Position numbers and translations under genes: made by a program
Notes under the pieces: model-generated
What the model saw: only the letters and a program-made list of their open reading frames with translations
The model's database searches: none
What the model was told of the DNA's origin: nothing
In this document: positions 44,065-64,000 of the stretch, one piece after another
Layout: each line of letters opens with the position of its first letter
Position numbering within the stretch: the first letter of the stretch is position 1
NCBI RefSeq assembly: GCF_000224145.3
Contig: NC_020174.2
Span: 4,851,117-4,915,116 of the forward strand
Length of the DNA stretch: 64,000 nt
Direction: 5' to 3'
Source: Ciona intestinalis
Taxonomy: Eukaryota; Chordata; Ascidiacea; Phlebobranchia; Cionidae

Positions 44065-47000
44065 ATGTTGCCTGGCTCGATGTACCCGAAGAAAACATAT
44101 GGAAGATCACTGTTTGTTGGTGAATTTAAACACGCAGTTCATCTTGCAGAAGATAAGAATGTGGTCAGTACAACTACGAGTACTGGGGGGTAAGTTGGCA
44201 CAGTTGATTCCGCTAATGTAGCTTTGGTGCGTAAGGAGTATAGGTTGGGGTAAGATGGTACAGGTGTTCATTCTCCTTTTTCGTTCCATTTTGTATTAAA
44301 CAAAGAATATTTACAGAATTGAATAAGCGCATCCTCAAGACTTTGTGAATTGTTGCAAACACGATCAGGAAATGTAAGATTTAGGACAGGTGCTTAGTAA
44401 AGATACAAATTAAGTCCAACCATTACAGTCCTATACCATATTATTCTGATGGGTATCTCCGCGATAAGGTGGCCGCGTGGGTATAGTTGTTGTGCAGGGC
44501 GGATATGAAGGCTTCACGCTAATCGCATTATCATCTACCGGAAGCAGCGTTGGTGTTGTAGTTATGGGGCAAATCAGACCAGGGACGTCACCCATATAGT
44601 ATAGAACGTGGGTTTTAAACCTTTATATTAAATCCCATTTCATATGCAGTAAAACAGAAGACGAAACCGAAAAGGGTGATCTCAAGTCACCCGATGAAGT
44701 CAGAGACCCTGTGCAAGTGTCACAGAAAACTTTGACGTTTGAGCAAGATTCTGGTGGGAAAGCGGAGAAAGAGGAAGACATAAAAGTCGTGTGGAAGAAA
44801 GCGACAAACCCGGGAGCTACTGTTGTTAAGTCCAAGAAGGGGCCCGCGTCGAAAGCGTTTTTTACTCCAGCAAGCACCGAGGAAAAAGAAAACCCAGCCG
44901 AGCAGGTAAGCCAGTTGAGTAATGTGTGAAACTACCGATCTTTGTATGTATATAAAGGATACTATTTGTTGTTTAAAGAGCGATTGAAATGTGTGGGAAT
45001 CCACTTGCGGCCGTGTAGTGTAGCATCGTGTAACGGGATCAAATTTGCGGCCGTGTAACGTAGCGTCACGTAACTAGACAACTTATCCACTTGCTAACTT
45101 CTTAAATGCGACACTGGTTCATTGTATTATGACTGCATTACGTCAGGTATAATGAATCCATAGGTTTTGGATCTACCTGTTGTAAAAGATGAGGCCACCT
45201 CTGAAGCCGACCCTCCAAAACCACTCAAGAAGAAAAAGCAAGGGCAGCAAACTTTGCCAGCGTTTCTTGTGAGAAAAAACTTTGTGCCCAAAGCTGGAAC
45301 GAAAGCAAAATCATCCCCCAGAGCTTCGGATGCAAGACAGCAGGATAAGTTGGGAGTGAAAGATAAAGAAGAGAGTGAAGCAGAAGAGAGCATGGAGCAG
45401 ATGGAGGAGGAAGTGGGAGGAAATGAAGAAAATGAGCAGGGTGAGAGGGATAGTGAAAAAAAAGAAGAACGACCTGAAGAAGGAGATTTGGATGCTGGAG
45501 GTATTGATTGTATTATGTATGAATGTAGCTTGTTTATCCTGGAAAGCCGGAAAGTGATAAACATTATAACACGGATGTTATGTTTTATACACCTTATGCC
45601 CGCTTACAAGTTACCACATAAGTAACATTGTGAGTAATATATTTTTTCTGGGTAATTTGTATTACTACCAGAGCATTTATAAGTTGAATTTGTTTTTCAG
45701 AGAACGACACTGTTGAATCCAACCAAGTAAGTGAGACATCTGAACCTCAAACCCAACAAAATGATCAACCAGCGGAGGTCACTCTTACAGGGGAAGATGA
45801 TGAGAGTGAAGTAAACGAAGAAACTAAGAAGTCGATTGTTATAAAACCGAGTGACTTGTCAGCTTATGCTGGGAGTAAGTATGGTTGATGCAGTTGTGTT
45901 GTGATAGGTCGCTTGCGCAAATATTACTTGCAAGGTGACTGGTAGAAATTCTACTATCCAATTAAATGTAGATCTGTTTTTAACAGTAAGCGTGTTTAAC
46001 AACTGTTGTTTTTTTACTATATCCTGTCTTTTGGTTTTAAATATACATTTTTTTTACCGTTACTAAAGAGTCAATTCAAAGTTATATTACGATTCATATA
46101 ATAATTCAACCAACATTATTTCAGGATTAGTAGAAGATGACGACCACGGAAAACAACCAATGTTTTGGAGCCAGATGCGGTGGAAGACCTAAAGCGTGAT
46201 CTCGCTGAGAAAGGCATCATCACTCTTCCTCCCAGTCTACATACGGATCTAAAGCAAGAACTTCCAGTTATAAATGAGGCTTCCGAAGGTGCTGGGTGTT
46301 TAATATTTACTGTTGCTGTCAGTCATGTTATACTTGTTTGTTTTTAATACAACAACATTAAACTACAAGAGTTTCAGAAGATGTATTGTATTTTTATTTA
46401 CAGAAAGTGAAGACGATTCAGAGTTAAAAGACGATGATGTGACCCCAACTGAGGATAGTTTTGCGGATGTTCCATTAGATCTGGTATAATCCATATAAAG
46501 TAACAGTTGTGTTTCTTCCAGTATATTCTTGATTCTATTTTATATGGGTGAGGGAGGAGAGGAACTGAAATTTAAGACGGATTTGGCCTACTACCAGCCT
46601 GTTTATTTATGTAAAATTGTCAAGTATCCACCTATAACGGAATGCTTCAGAAAGCTGGTATTACCCCAACACCATACTACCTGTATATAAAAAAAAACAT
46701 AACTTTTATATCATAGCAGCTATAGTTATTTGTTTTTTGGTACATTCATAACAGAATGTTTCCAAAGGTATCTGACCTTGCAGCAGAGGAGAAACTTGAC
46801 AGGCGAGGTGGATTTAAAACGAATAAATCGTTCGAAATTAGAAGATTACAAGCCAAGGCTGAGAGACTGAAAGAAGATAAGAAACGAGCATTGTTTGGAA
46901 CCAGGGTGAACGCATTTATATATCCTGTATATGAATGTAATCTATTTATCCTTGCATGAATAAATAAGTACAACCGTGGGTATAACATGGCTGTTCTGTT

Positions 47001-50000
47001 TCTTAGACCTCCTGCCTGCTTGTTTAAGTTACCACCACAAACTTCGTAATTCATTTTTTTGTATGGCTGATAATTTGGACAATCTATGATTACTGTTTAG
47101 TATCTTGCTCAAGGACATACATGGAAAAAAATATTTGCACTCTGGGCGTGTTTCTTAGTAGCCATTAAAATAGAAGTTTTTGTTGTTTGTAGTTTTCTAA
47201 ACTCAAAGCAAGAGGTGAACACGGTAGTCACATGAAACTGCAACACCATGAGACACATCTAGCAGGGAGAATGGCATCGCTGAAAAGCTCGTTGAAGCCA
47301 CCAACTATGCAAGCCACAGATGAGGTAAAGATATATATTAGCGAGAAATTTACTGCTGAACTGCATTTTACTGCAATGCTGTTGGGCACATGAAACCTGG
47401 CAAAGTATTGGCATGTTCTATTCAGACGTATAAAAGCAGTCTGGGAGTTGGAGCAAATCTGGTACTAATCCCAGGTCCTCGACAAAAACCTCATATATAG
47501 GATATATCCAAAACTTTAACTATATGGTTGGTTAAAAAAACAACAACCTATTTATTAAGTTTTGTTCAGACAGGCAGAGGTATACTAAAATCACCAAGCC
47601 CACAACATGGTAAACAGAAATCATCTGTTCGGATCAGAGACCCTGAGTTTGAGTATCAAGAATACACTGATGTGGAGTTGGGGACAAGTTCCGAAGACAG
47701 GTGGGTGTTGAATGAATGTATTATTCTCATGTGGCGGGGAAACGACACTCGTTCCAACAAGAGTGTTCTGTGACGTTTTGTTAAAGAGTTATCACATATG
47801 TAACTTTACTTGTCAGCATATATCAGTTCGACCCAAACTTCCAAGCAAATACTATAAATATATTTTGAAACACTTTTTTTTCGTTAGTTTGCGACCAAAC
47901 AGTTCAATGTCGTTCTCCGAGTACAGCATTGGATCAGATGAGTCAAGTGAAGGATCATCTTTTAGTGGGGGCAGTTTTGGAGCTGCCTATAGACCATGTA
48001 AACAGTATTCATACTTTTTTTAACAGCATTTAAAAAAATAATAAACAATACTGTAACCTCTGCACCACTAACCACTGTGCCAGACAAAGGTATCCATAGT
48101 TTAAAACCTGCCTGGTTGTAGATACTGCTGAGGAAGAAGAAGGTTCCCCACGAGGCAGCGCGCTTCACAGACTTTATGATGAAATAGACCAACTAAACCC
48201 GTCACGTCTGGATTTTCATAATAATGATGTTGTCAGGTGTGTCAAACTCATTATTTTCAATTAAATTTTCAAAGTTAAGTCTTTTTGCAACTGGATGAAT
48301 GCAAGCTTAACATAGAATTCTATTCTATATAGGTGAGGTTCTACAGTTAGGCATGTCATGGGACCAGAGATTCAAGTCAGAGTAAACCCATTTTCCGAAA
48401 CCTGTCCTGAAAAATGAAAAAGATTTTTTTTTGTATAATTTGTGTCTAGTAAAGCGATTGGTATAATACCCGTGCTATATTATAAATACACCTTTTTAGT
48501 GAGACACCAAGAAGAGAATCAAAATCACGCGGCACAAAACGTGGACGCATTGAATCTGGAACATCCAGAGTCACGACAAGATCAAGTTTACATCTTACAC
48601 CAGAACATCATTACCCTCAACTCCAGAACCCACCATACCAAATGCGAGGTTATGATGAAAGACCGATGCCTCTATTTGACTCTATGAGGTAAGTCAGATA
48701 GAAATAACTGGCCGGCAATGCATGAGCAGCGGGCTGTATAGAACCAAGTGGACCAACATAGGCAGAATGTTAAATTCTAAAGGGTGTTAGATAGACACAT
48801 CATGGCTGGTACCTTACTATAAATTTCCTGCTTTACTCTTAGTATTTTAGCTGTTGAGTGTCATCCACCTTAATAAGTACTGTAGAAGCATTGACTTATA
48901 GTGTATCTGTAAAACAATGACAGCTGTCTGATCATTTTAGACATGAACGTAATTTGCTTCGATCACGAGATTCACAGAAACCTGACATGGAGCGACCTGA
49001 AAGCAGAGTTGGTGAAGTTATTCGACCAGATACCTCACTGTCGTTGGAGAATGAACGGGGCAGTCCAAACCGATTGTGGTAAGAATTATCTTAAGTAAAA
49101 TAAGGTTTTGGGCATTTATCATAAATATAGCATAAGTTGATTAAGCAGCTTCTTTAAGGTCAAGAGAAAGTCACAGAAAACATGGAAAATACAGAAATTC
49201 ACATTCTAGGTCAACTTCCCGTCACCATAGGAATCATAACAGGTTTGTAAATAAAATCCCTTGAAAAAATTAGGAATACTTGATATCCTTCTTAAATCTA
49301 TCATTACCACAACACCAAGTTAATTTACATCATTCATGCAACCAGTGTGACTCCACAATGTTACCGACACAGAATAAGTAGAACTGTTCAACTAAACTAA
49401 TCAACATTCTTGCCCACGCTTTATATTCATATGTTGATTTCCTTCTCTTATGTTATGATTGTGTAGACCGACACCTGGTTCAATGGCATACCAGAACATG
49501 TCAGTTGCATTTGGTCCGAACATTTACCCGATGGTTGACACACAAGGTGTGGGTAGATATACAGAAGCAGAATGGAGGCGTAGAGTAGAAAAGGTATGTT
49601 GCCAACTTTGATCTTTGTTTAACAGCTTTACACATTTAAGTCTTTTCAACACTTTTTATCCATAACCTGTTTTAACAAGTGTTGTTTTGCTGTTGATTCT
49701 CTTCTCTTATTTGTTTCAATAATGTTTTTTTCGTTTAGTTGTCAATAAAAATTATGTTACTAAAGTTTTGCTTGTCAGTTCTTTGCGGCTTCTACATCAA
49801 CCAGACAAGCAAGAAGAAAAGTTCGCAACAAACAGAAAGGTGAGGCAGCTCTATCTGCAACAGAATTACCAAAAGCTGAAGAAAAATCGAAGAAACATAA
49901 ATGCTGGGGCAGGTAACTTTGTAAATTGTAACTATAAATTTTTCATGATTTAAAACTACAAATGTTGCTTAGGTGTCCTGGCTTCTATCATCTGCTAGAC

Positions 50001-50254
50001 TGCAGCAAAAAATCTCTGATTAGCAGTCTACTGTGGATAGCAATACCAACAATACTATGCACAGTTACTCTTTTTGTGGTGCTGTTTCTTGCTATTGGAC
50101 TTTACGGTAAGAATTCAGCTTTACTTATAAGGCAGTTTGTTATAATATCAAAACGTTTGAAATAATTTGATTAAATATGGAATTAGATCTAGATGAGGGC
50201 GTTCCATCACCTGCAGTGACAAATTCATCAGGCGTTACACAACCAGGAATATAA
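44065..50254 (+). CDS. Large charged protein with one C-terminal membrane segment; family not recognised
   Basis: Exons: 44065-44189, 44650-44905, 45164-45500, 45701-45874, 46175-46288 (or from 46125), 46404-46483, 46768-46905, 47193-47324, 47570-47700, 47888-47997, 48122-48236, 48500-48688, 48941-49078, 49159-49242, 49467-49593, 49779-49912, 49973-50106, 50187-50254. With these choices the CDS is 2,586 nt (861 residues). The ATG has an AACC context. The first half is Lys/Glu-rich with long acidic tracts, followed by a basic coiled-coil-like piece (FEIRRLQAKAERLKEDKKRA), Ser-rich segments and an Arg/Ser/His-rich SRESHRKHGKYRNSHSRSTS. Near the C-terminus, CPGFYHLLDCSKK precedes a 27-residue hydrophobic span (about 813-839) and a 22-residue tail with one NSS sequon, suggesting a tail-anchored or type II membrane protein with a large cytoplasmic/nucleoplasmic domain. 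I assign no function. Two acceptors (46175 versus 46125; 46768 versus 46755) remain uncertain. Confidence 0.85.
44239..44410. repeat. MITE family 1 copy with worn right end
   Basis: TATAGGTTGGGGTAAGATGG at the left; interior AAACAAAGAATATTTACAGA and ATCCTCAAGACTTTG match the family; the right end is unrecognisable. It lies in intron 1 of the membrane-protein gene. Confidence 0.65.
45516..45640 (+). repeat. SINE-like family 2 copy, intronic
   Basis: GAATGTAGCTTGTTTATCC, ATAACACGGATGTTATG, CACCTTATGCCCGCTTACAA. It starts just after the donor of the exon ending at 45500. Confidence 0.7.
46921..47110 (+). repeat. SINE-like family 2 copy, intronic
   Basis: GAATGTAATCTATTTATCC, ATAACATGGCTGTTCTG, CTGCCTGCTTGTTTAAGTTA, GGCTGATAATTTGGAC. 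It starts about 25 bp after the donor at 46905. Confidence 0.7.
47707..47830 (+). repeat. SINE-like family 2 copy, intronic
   Basis: GTTGAATGAATGTATTATTC, ATGTGGCGGGGAAACGAC, GTGTTCTGTGACG, GAGTTATCACATATG. It begins within ten bases of the donor at 47700. Confidence 0.75.
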
Positions 50255-50465
50255 GGCTGGTTACAGCCAGCCTCTGTGTTTAAGAAACCCATATGTTCGG
50301 TCTTGCTTAGGGCACCAAAGGAAGTGCAGAATGGAATGAAAGAAGACAAAGGGAATGAATTTTGCTGCTCTGTTGTATTATACAATTGTACACGATGCGT
50401 TAAATCGGCAGTGAATGGTGTTTCCAAAAAATTAAGATTTTGTTGCCAAAGAAAGAATGTGAAGA

Positions 50466-51879
50466 TTAAACGAGCAACTTTTCAATCCTTCCACGAAGAG
50501 AATCTATTTGCGATTTCAACTGAGAACCTTCGCATGATGTCACAGAAGCTGCTATCACAGGTCGCGATACCCCGCATGCTCTGCCCAGCGCTGGAATTGA
50601 ATGTTTTAATGTTGATAAAACTTCCAAGGTTACGATATGGAAAAAATGTCACCAAACCCATGCAACAAAGATCATACAGTCAAACAAACAAACAAACAAA
50701 AAACTAATAAATAAATTTATCTTATTTAATATCGCATGGCGAGGCTACGACAGTCGCTATAACAAAGGTGTTCTGTTTCATACACCCACTTACGAGTTAC
50801 CACGAATGTAACTGTAAATAATTAGGCCGTTGAAGTACAAACAGGTATACCTTGCTTGGAGCGTACAAAAACGTACGGAACATTTTTATCCTCACACAGG
50901 AGAGGCAGATGTAGCAATATTTCCAAAGGTTCGGCATCAGCAGACAACACGATGAGTTCGGACAACCCACGGTTCAATGTCTTGGTTGCTGTGAAAGAAT
51001 AAATAAATGTAACTTATGGAGTTTTTTAAACAACCTATCAGTGACCACTTATCTAAGGACACATGTGCCCACCAACGGTAGCAGCAACAATCCTAGAAAT
51101 TTACTAACAAAGCAACAACTTGACACAAAATAGTTCGAATACAAATATAGCTAAACCAGATTAAACATACATTCTGCGCAAAACGAAAACAAAAACTTTT
51201 CAATATGTCAATTTTAGGCCAAAAAGCTACTACTTTTAAAGCCCCAGCAAATTCCTACACCGAATACATAGTTTACAACATGAAACCCATTATACCTTCA
51301 TTAGCTCCTTTCCTCAGTTGTTTATAGTTTGAAGCTTGCTGTATCATGTCAAGGATGGTTTTCGTCAACTCAGCATCTGCCAGCGGGTAAGCCTTGCTGT
51401 TTACTTCGTCATCCTATAAAAAGATAGTGTTAATGGGCCTACTTAGGCAGGTTTATTGGAGTTTGAACATCTATATGTAAATTCCTTATATATATACGCC
51501 CCAGACTGCCAGTCTGCAATACGCCCCAGACTGCCAGTCTGCAGAGTATGGCAGTTCCTGACGAGATCTCGCGCGTGCAAGACGGTTATTTTTCGCGTGC
51601 GCGCGTGCTATTATTAAAAATCTGAGTGCAAGGCATGTACATTTTTAAGCCACGTTAGGAAATCTCACCTAATTTAATACGTATTTTTTTCTTTGTTTAG
51701 CCAGTCTGCATACGCCAATCTAAAATTTAATTGCATGCAAATTTCCTATGTTAGTTTAAAAAAATAAGCATTACCACCTAAAAATTCTATTTTTAAATAG
51801 TCTTATGTTTAATTTTCATAAAAATCTTGTACTACTAAAGAAAAATAAATATTTTCCTGAATGTTGATTCACTTACCAT
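50466..51879 (-). CDS. SNU13: SNU13/NHP2L1 (15.5K) RNA-binding protein of U4 snRNP and box C/D snoRNPs
   Basis: Four exons: 51879-51877 (ATG only), 51413-51296, 50988-50851, 50590-50466; 127 residues against 128 in human. The sequence reads [19 protein letters not shown]..., then [38 protein letters not shown], and ends RIEKLLV: the L7Ae/Nhp2-type k-turn-binding fold throughout. The conserved RKGANEATK loop and the hydrophobic VPYVFVRSK strand that contact kink-turn RNA are intact. It nucleates assembly on the U4 5' stem-loop and on box C/D snoRNAs in the nucleus and nucleolus. The gene converges on the upstream membrane-protein gene, with 211 bases between stop codons. All splice sites are GT-AG and phases agree. 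Confidence 0.97.
50706..50715 (+). terminator. Candidate poly(A) signals for the plus-strand membrane-protein gene
   Basis: Two overlapping AATAAA hexamers lie about 450 bases after the stop codon at 50254. If used, the 3' UTR would run antisense across the last SNU13 exon (50466-50590). They sit at the 5' edge of a SINE-like copy, so chance origin is possible. Confidence 0.35.
50716..50835 (+). repeat. SINE-like family 2 copy, in SNU13 intron 3
   Basis: ATCGCATGGCGAGGCTACGA, GTGTTCTGTTTCATACACC, CACTTACGAGTTACCACG. It ends about 15 bp before the SNU13 exon at 50851. Confidence 0.75.
51494..51543. repeat. 25-bp perfect tandem duplication with hairpin core, in SNU13 intron 1
   Basis: The unit ATACGCCCCAGACTGCCAG-TCTGCA occurs twice head-to-tail without mismatch. 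Each copy carries CAGACTG-C-CAGTCTG, a 7-bp inverted repeat around a single base. A rotated fragment (GCCAGTCTGCATACGCC) recurs near 51700, suggesting that the intervening ~160 bp, with its alternating CG-rich stretch, is part of the same element. Confidence 0.85.
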
Positions 51880-52439
51880 ATTCTTGATTCAACTTTTCCT
51901 CTCTGCTCACCGAAATATAGGAAGGATCACAGCTTCACTGAGGTTACCACGATATTCAATTCACATAAATAACAAAGACCTAAATAAATTTAGACCTAAA
52001 TATACGGTAAAATTAGATTAAACTTAAAACACAAAACACGCTCATAGCGACGTACACAAAACGAAATGAAAGCATGGCGAAGCAGAGCACGTGGGTTCAA
52101 AGGTCAAAAATGTGCAAACCATTGCAATGACAAACTGACAACGCGGAAAAGGGTAGGTTTAGTATTAAAATATATTACTACAAAGCCAAAATATTAAATG
52201 TCTCACACGCTCTCCACCAATTAAGTCATTTTTTTATTTATTATAGCTGTCCCTAATTCTAAGACATAGTCCTGAAGAATAGCTTGTTTATCCTCGCGTG
52301 GCGAGCAACGGCAGAGGTGGGAAGTTGTATCACGAGATGTCTGCTTATATACTTCGTATCTACTAACTTATAATCGTTTGGTTACTAAACAAACCCTTAC
52401 AGAGAATTAACATATTACTTCGTACAGAGACGGAAGTTT

Positions 52440-52630
52440 AGTAGGGTGGGGGAGATGGGACACAGTTTTATTCCATTCACGTTCCATTAGGTAGTAAACA
52501 AATACCATTCAAAGAATTTTGTAAACGTATTCCCGCGACTCCCATAGAGCGTTGTTATTTGTCTAAAAAAGGATGAGGATATTTAGATATTAGGTGCAAA
52601 AAGTAACCCGTCTCCCCCCACTGGGCCATA
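52440..52630. repeat. MITE family 1 copy, GGGGGAGATGGG subtype
   Basis: AGTAGGGTGGGGGAGATGGG at the left, CCGTCTCCCCCCACTGGG at the right; interior as in the copies at 6579 and 38335. Confidence 0.8.
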
Positions 52631-52737
52631 TATTCAGTACAAATCCATGCGTCATTGAATATATATTATAGCAGAAATAGGTAAATGTCTTCAACTGGGC
52701 AAACACCACTGTAACTGATGTTTTTTCACAGCCAGAC

Positions 52738-52830
52738 GATGAACGTTTGTAACTTATTAATCTTCGCATGGCGGGGCAACGACAGTCGTTATAACACGGC
52801 GGTGTTCTGTGTCCGTATATGAGGGTAAAC
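52738..52830 (+). repeat. SINE-like family 2 head fragment
   Basis: GATGAACGTTTGTAACTTAT, CGCATGGCGGGGCAACGACA, GTCGTTATAACACGGC. The tail is lost. A smaller piece of the same family (CTCGCGTGGCGAGCAACGGC) lies at 52290-52320. Confidence 0.7.
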
Positions 52831-52938
52831 TAATTTAATTACAGTATCTTTTTAATATATACCTTATTTCATTTGTAATTAACAATATAGTGGCAATAAA
52901 AGACTAGAGACTCGTTGTACACTTGTTGTACGTAAAGG

Positions 52939-54506
52939 TTTATTGTAATCGAAACTGCGCGACAACAGCCGCAAGGTGACGCAGCTGCGCGGGATAGAAA
53001 CGCAAACAGATCGAAAGTGCGCCGATGCGCGTTCGGAATGTAAAAAACAAACGAGCGAACAAAAATCAACACCAGAAACAAAGCTAATAAACAAAACGCA
53101 AACGGGTTTAGAGCTAATTTGTGAACAGACTATAGAATATTAAAAAATAGTAAAAGACCCGGCTACACAATGTTAACTCCCGATTTTTGTTAAGAATTTT
53201 TAAAGTTCTAACAACTAGAGGTAAAAAATCCACATATTATGCAACAAAGAAATAGGGTATAGAAGGTACTCGTATCTGCGTGAAAGGATGTCTTACTATA
53301 GGTCGAATGCAATACGTTGTGTAAGAAAATTCAACGATAGATGTACGACAGCGAGCACCGGATTAGAAGCGCCGCCTTTTGCTTGTGAACTTGTGCGGTA
53401 ATAACGCAATAATACGGCAGGAAACGCATACACATAAAACTCAATAGTGTACTCGGCGCTATAGGTGATGTTATAGGTACGAACATAAAACAACCCTTGA
53501 AGCATACCATTGATCGATTGTCAAAATTGAGCCAATTTAGTTCTGTTATCGAGCACCGATACGTCACTATGGTAAAACAAAGCGAGTACCAGAACTGTGG
53601 GTGGATCATACAGTTTGCGGCTTGGGAATTTGTAATCGATTTCGGTTCTGCGGCCTCTTAACCGACGCTTGACCGACAATTCAACGCCGCCGAGAAGGGT
53701 CTGCGGCGCAACTTGGACCACTTTGATCCCGCTGTTTCGGTGCACCATGGTGGTAGTTTTAACGCTATTAACAGGGCGGCTGCACCATAGCTACACACGA
53801 CGTGTGGTGCAATGATTAGTGAGGCGCATGGCGTTGGGTTTTCTGCAGGAAGTTATCCCTGGCCGGTTTCCTGCTCGGCTGGTTACGGTCAAGGAAATCA
53901 CATTTCGAGTAAAATCTGGAATATTTTAAGCGATCGTTCGTTTAATGAGGTGAATGCGTTCAAATATTGAAGGTTTTTCTGCGCTCCAATGCCAGAGGAA
54001 GTAATACAGGGGTGCTGGGGCGATTCAATCGTCGTTTGTTGTGTTTTTAACTCAGCACGTTTGGCGAAGGCGAACTATTTTATTCGGACCTGAGAAAAAA
54101 CGGGAAAGTTTATGTTTAACTGCATTCATATTCTTGTTTCCCAATTAGAATGCGTTAGAACGTATCTAGTAACTAGGTCGCGTATTTACAAGGTAACAAT
54201 GTACACGAATAGACACCTCTCTCGTTTACAAAGGGAAATAACGTGACAACAAAACAGGTTCTGCGTATCGAACCGAAGGCGGCCGACGAGCGTGATCATC
54301 ATACAGCTAACGTGGAAGCTGAATAACAGTCGCGCAAACCGCCCATAAATCCTCGCAGAGTAAGACACAAACGTAAAGTAACAAAATGAAATTAAAAGAA
54401 ACAAAACAAAAACGTATTGAAGCCACGTATAGGGAATCACAAAGGCATCTATGACACATGGAACGAAGTGTGATGTCAGAATGAGCCTCTGTTACGTCAA
54501 CACAAC
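52939..54506 (-). other. Probable 3' UTR of the FAM117-family gene
   Basis: From the stop codon at 54507 leftward the sequence is non-repetitive and locally richer in GC than the introns; it stops near an AATAAA read on the minus strand (52944-52939). A 75-codon ORF inside it (53748-53521) has a good ACCATGG start but resembles nothing I know. The UTR assignment is inferred from position and the poly(A) signal only. Confidence 0.4.

Positions 54507-64000
<9,494 letters not shown>

Noticed and set aside
45127..45564. 145-codon minus ORF, Ser/Phe-rich
   Set aside because: Antisense of the acidic/Lys-rich exon 45164-45500, whose frame and splice phases are supported.
50276..50707. 143-codon plus ORF
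   Set aside because: It is the antisense shadow of the last SNU13 exon; SNU13 identity on the minus strand is unambiguous.
53521..53748. 75-codon minus ORF with good start context
   Set aside because: Lies in the presumed FAM117 3' UTR, no homologue recognised and no downstream exon found.

Overview
The window looks like nuclear DNA of a solitary tunicate, most likely Ciona. The DNA is AT-rich. Genes are split into many small exons with GT-AG introns and encode chordate or metazoan families (an SRCIN1/KIAA1217 'sickle tail' protein, FAM117/GLCCI1, SNU13). Introns and spacers are strewn with short, non-coding mobile-element families. No CRISPR array, rRNA or convincing tRNA gene was seen. I rebuilt exons by hand from splice sites, reading-frame phase and remembered family sequences; no alignment was run.

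Left 39 kb (minus strand): one long gene of the SRCIN1/p140Cap-KIAA1217/SKT family. Its start codon is at 39195, it has at least 13 coding exons, and it runs off the left edge after 637. It encodes the KYPQH-containing N-terminal segment, an AIP3/Bud6-like domain, a 2.6-kb exon for an 858-residue disordered Pro/Ser-rich region, and then a string of coiled-coil exons. Phases agree at every junction except one near the 5' end (38570 to 33300), where a tentative 38-bp exon would close the frame. Inside its 7-kb intron (1230-8213), on the same strand, sits an independent two-exon gene for a PTB-domain adaptor (2179-3446).

Middle (39.2-50.3 kb, plus strand): a complete eight-exon zinc-dependent MDR dehydrogenase of the L-threonine 3-dehydrogenase type (40782-43385) is followed by a complete gene for an 861-residue, mostly disordered protein with one C-terminal membrane segment that I do not recognise (44065-50254).

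Right (50.4-64 kb, minus strand): SNU13/NHP2L1 (50466-51879) converges on the preceding plus-strand gene. Beyond it lies a FAM117/GLCCI1-family gene (54507-62485), nine exons seen, whose N-terminal exon or exons were not found and probably lie beyond the right edge.

Repeats: at least six interspersed families recur. They include a MITE with GGGTAAGATGG termini, a SINE-like family with a GTGGCGGGGCAACG core, and four shorter families. The rest of the long introns is unremarkable apart from a CRE/NRF-1-like cluster near 31.1-31.4 kb.
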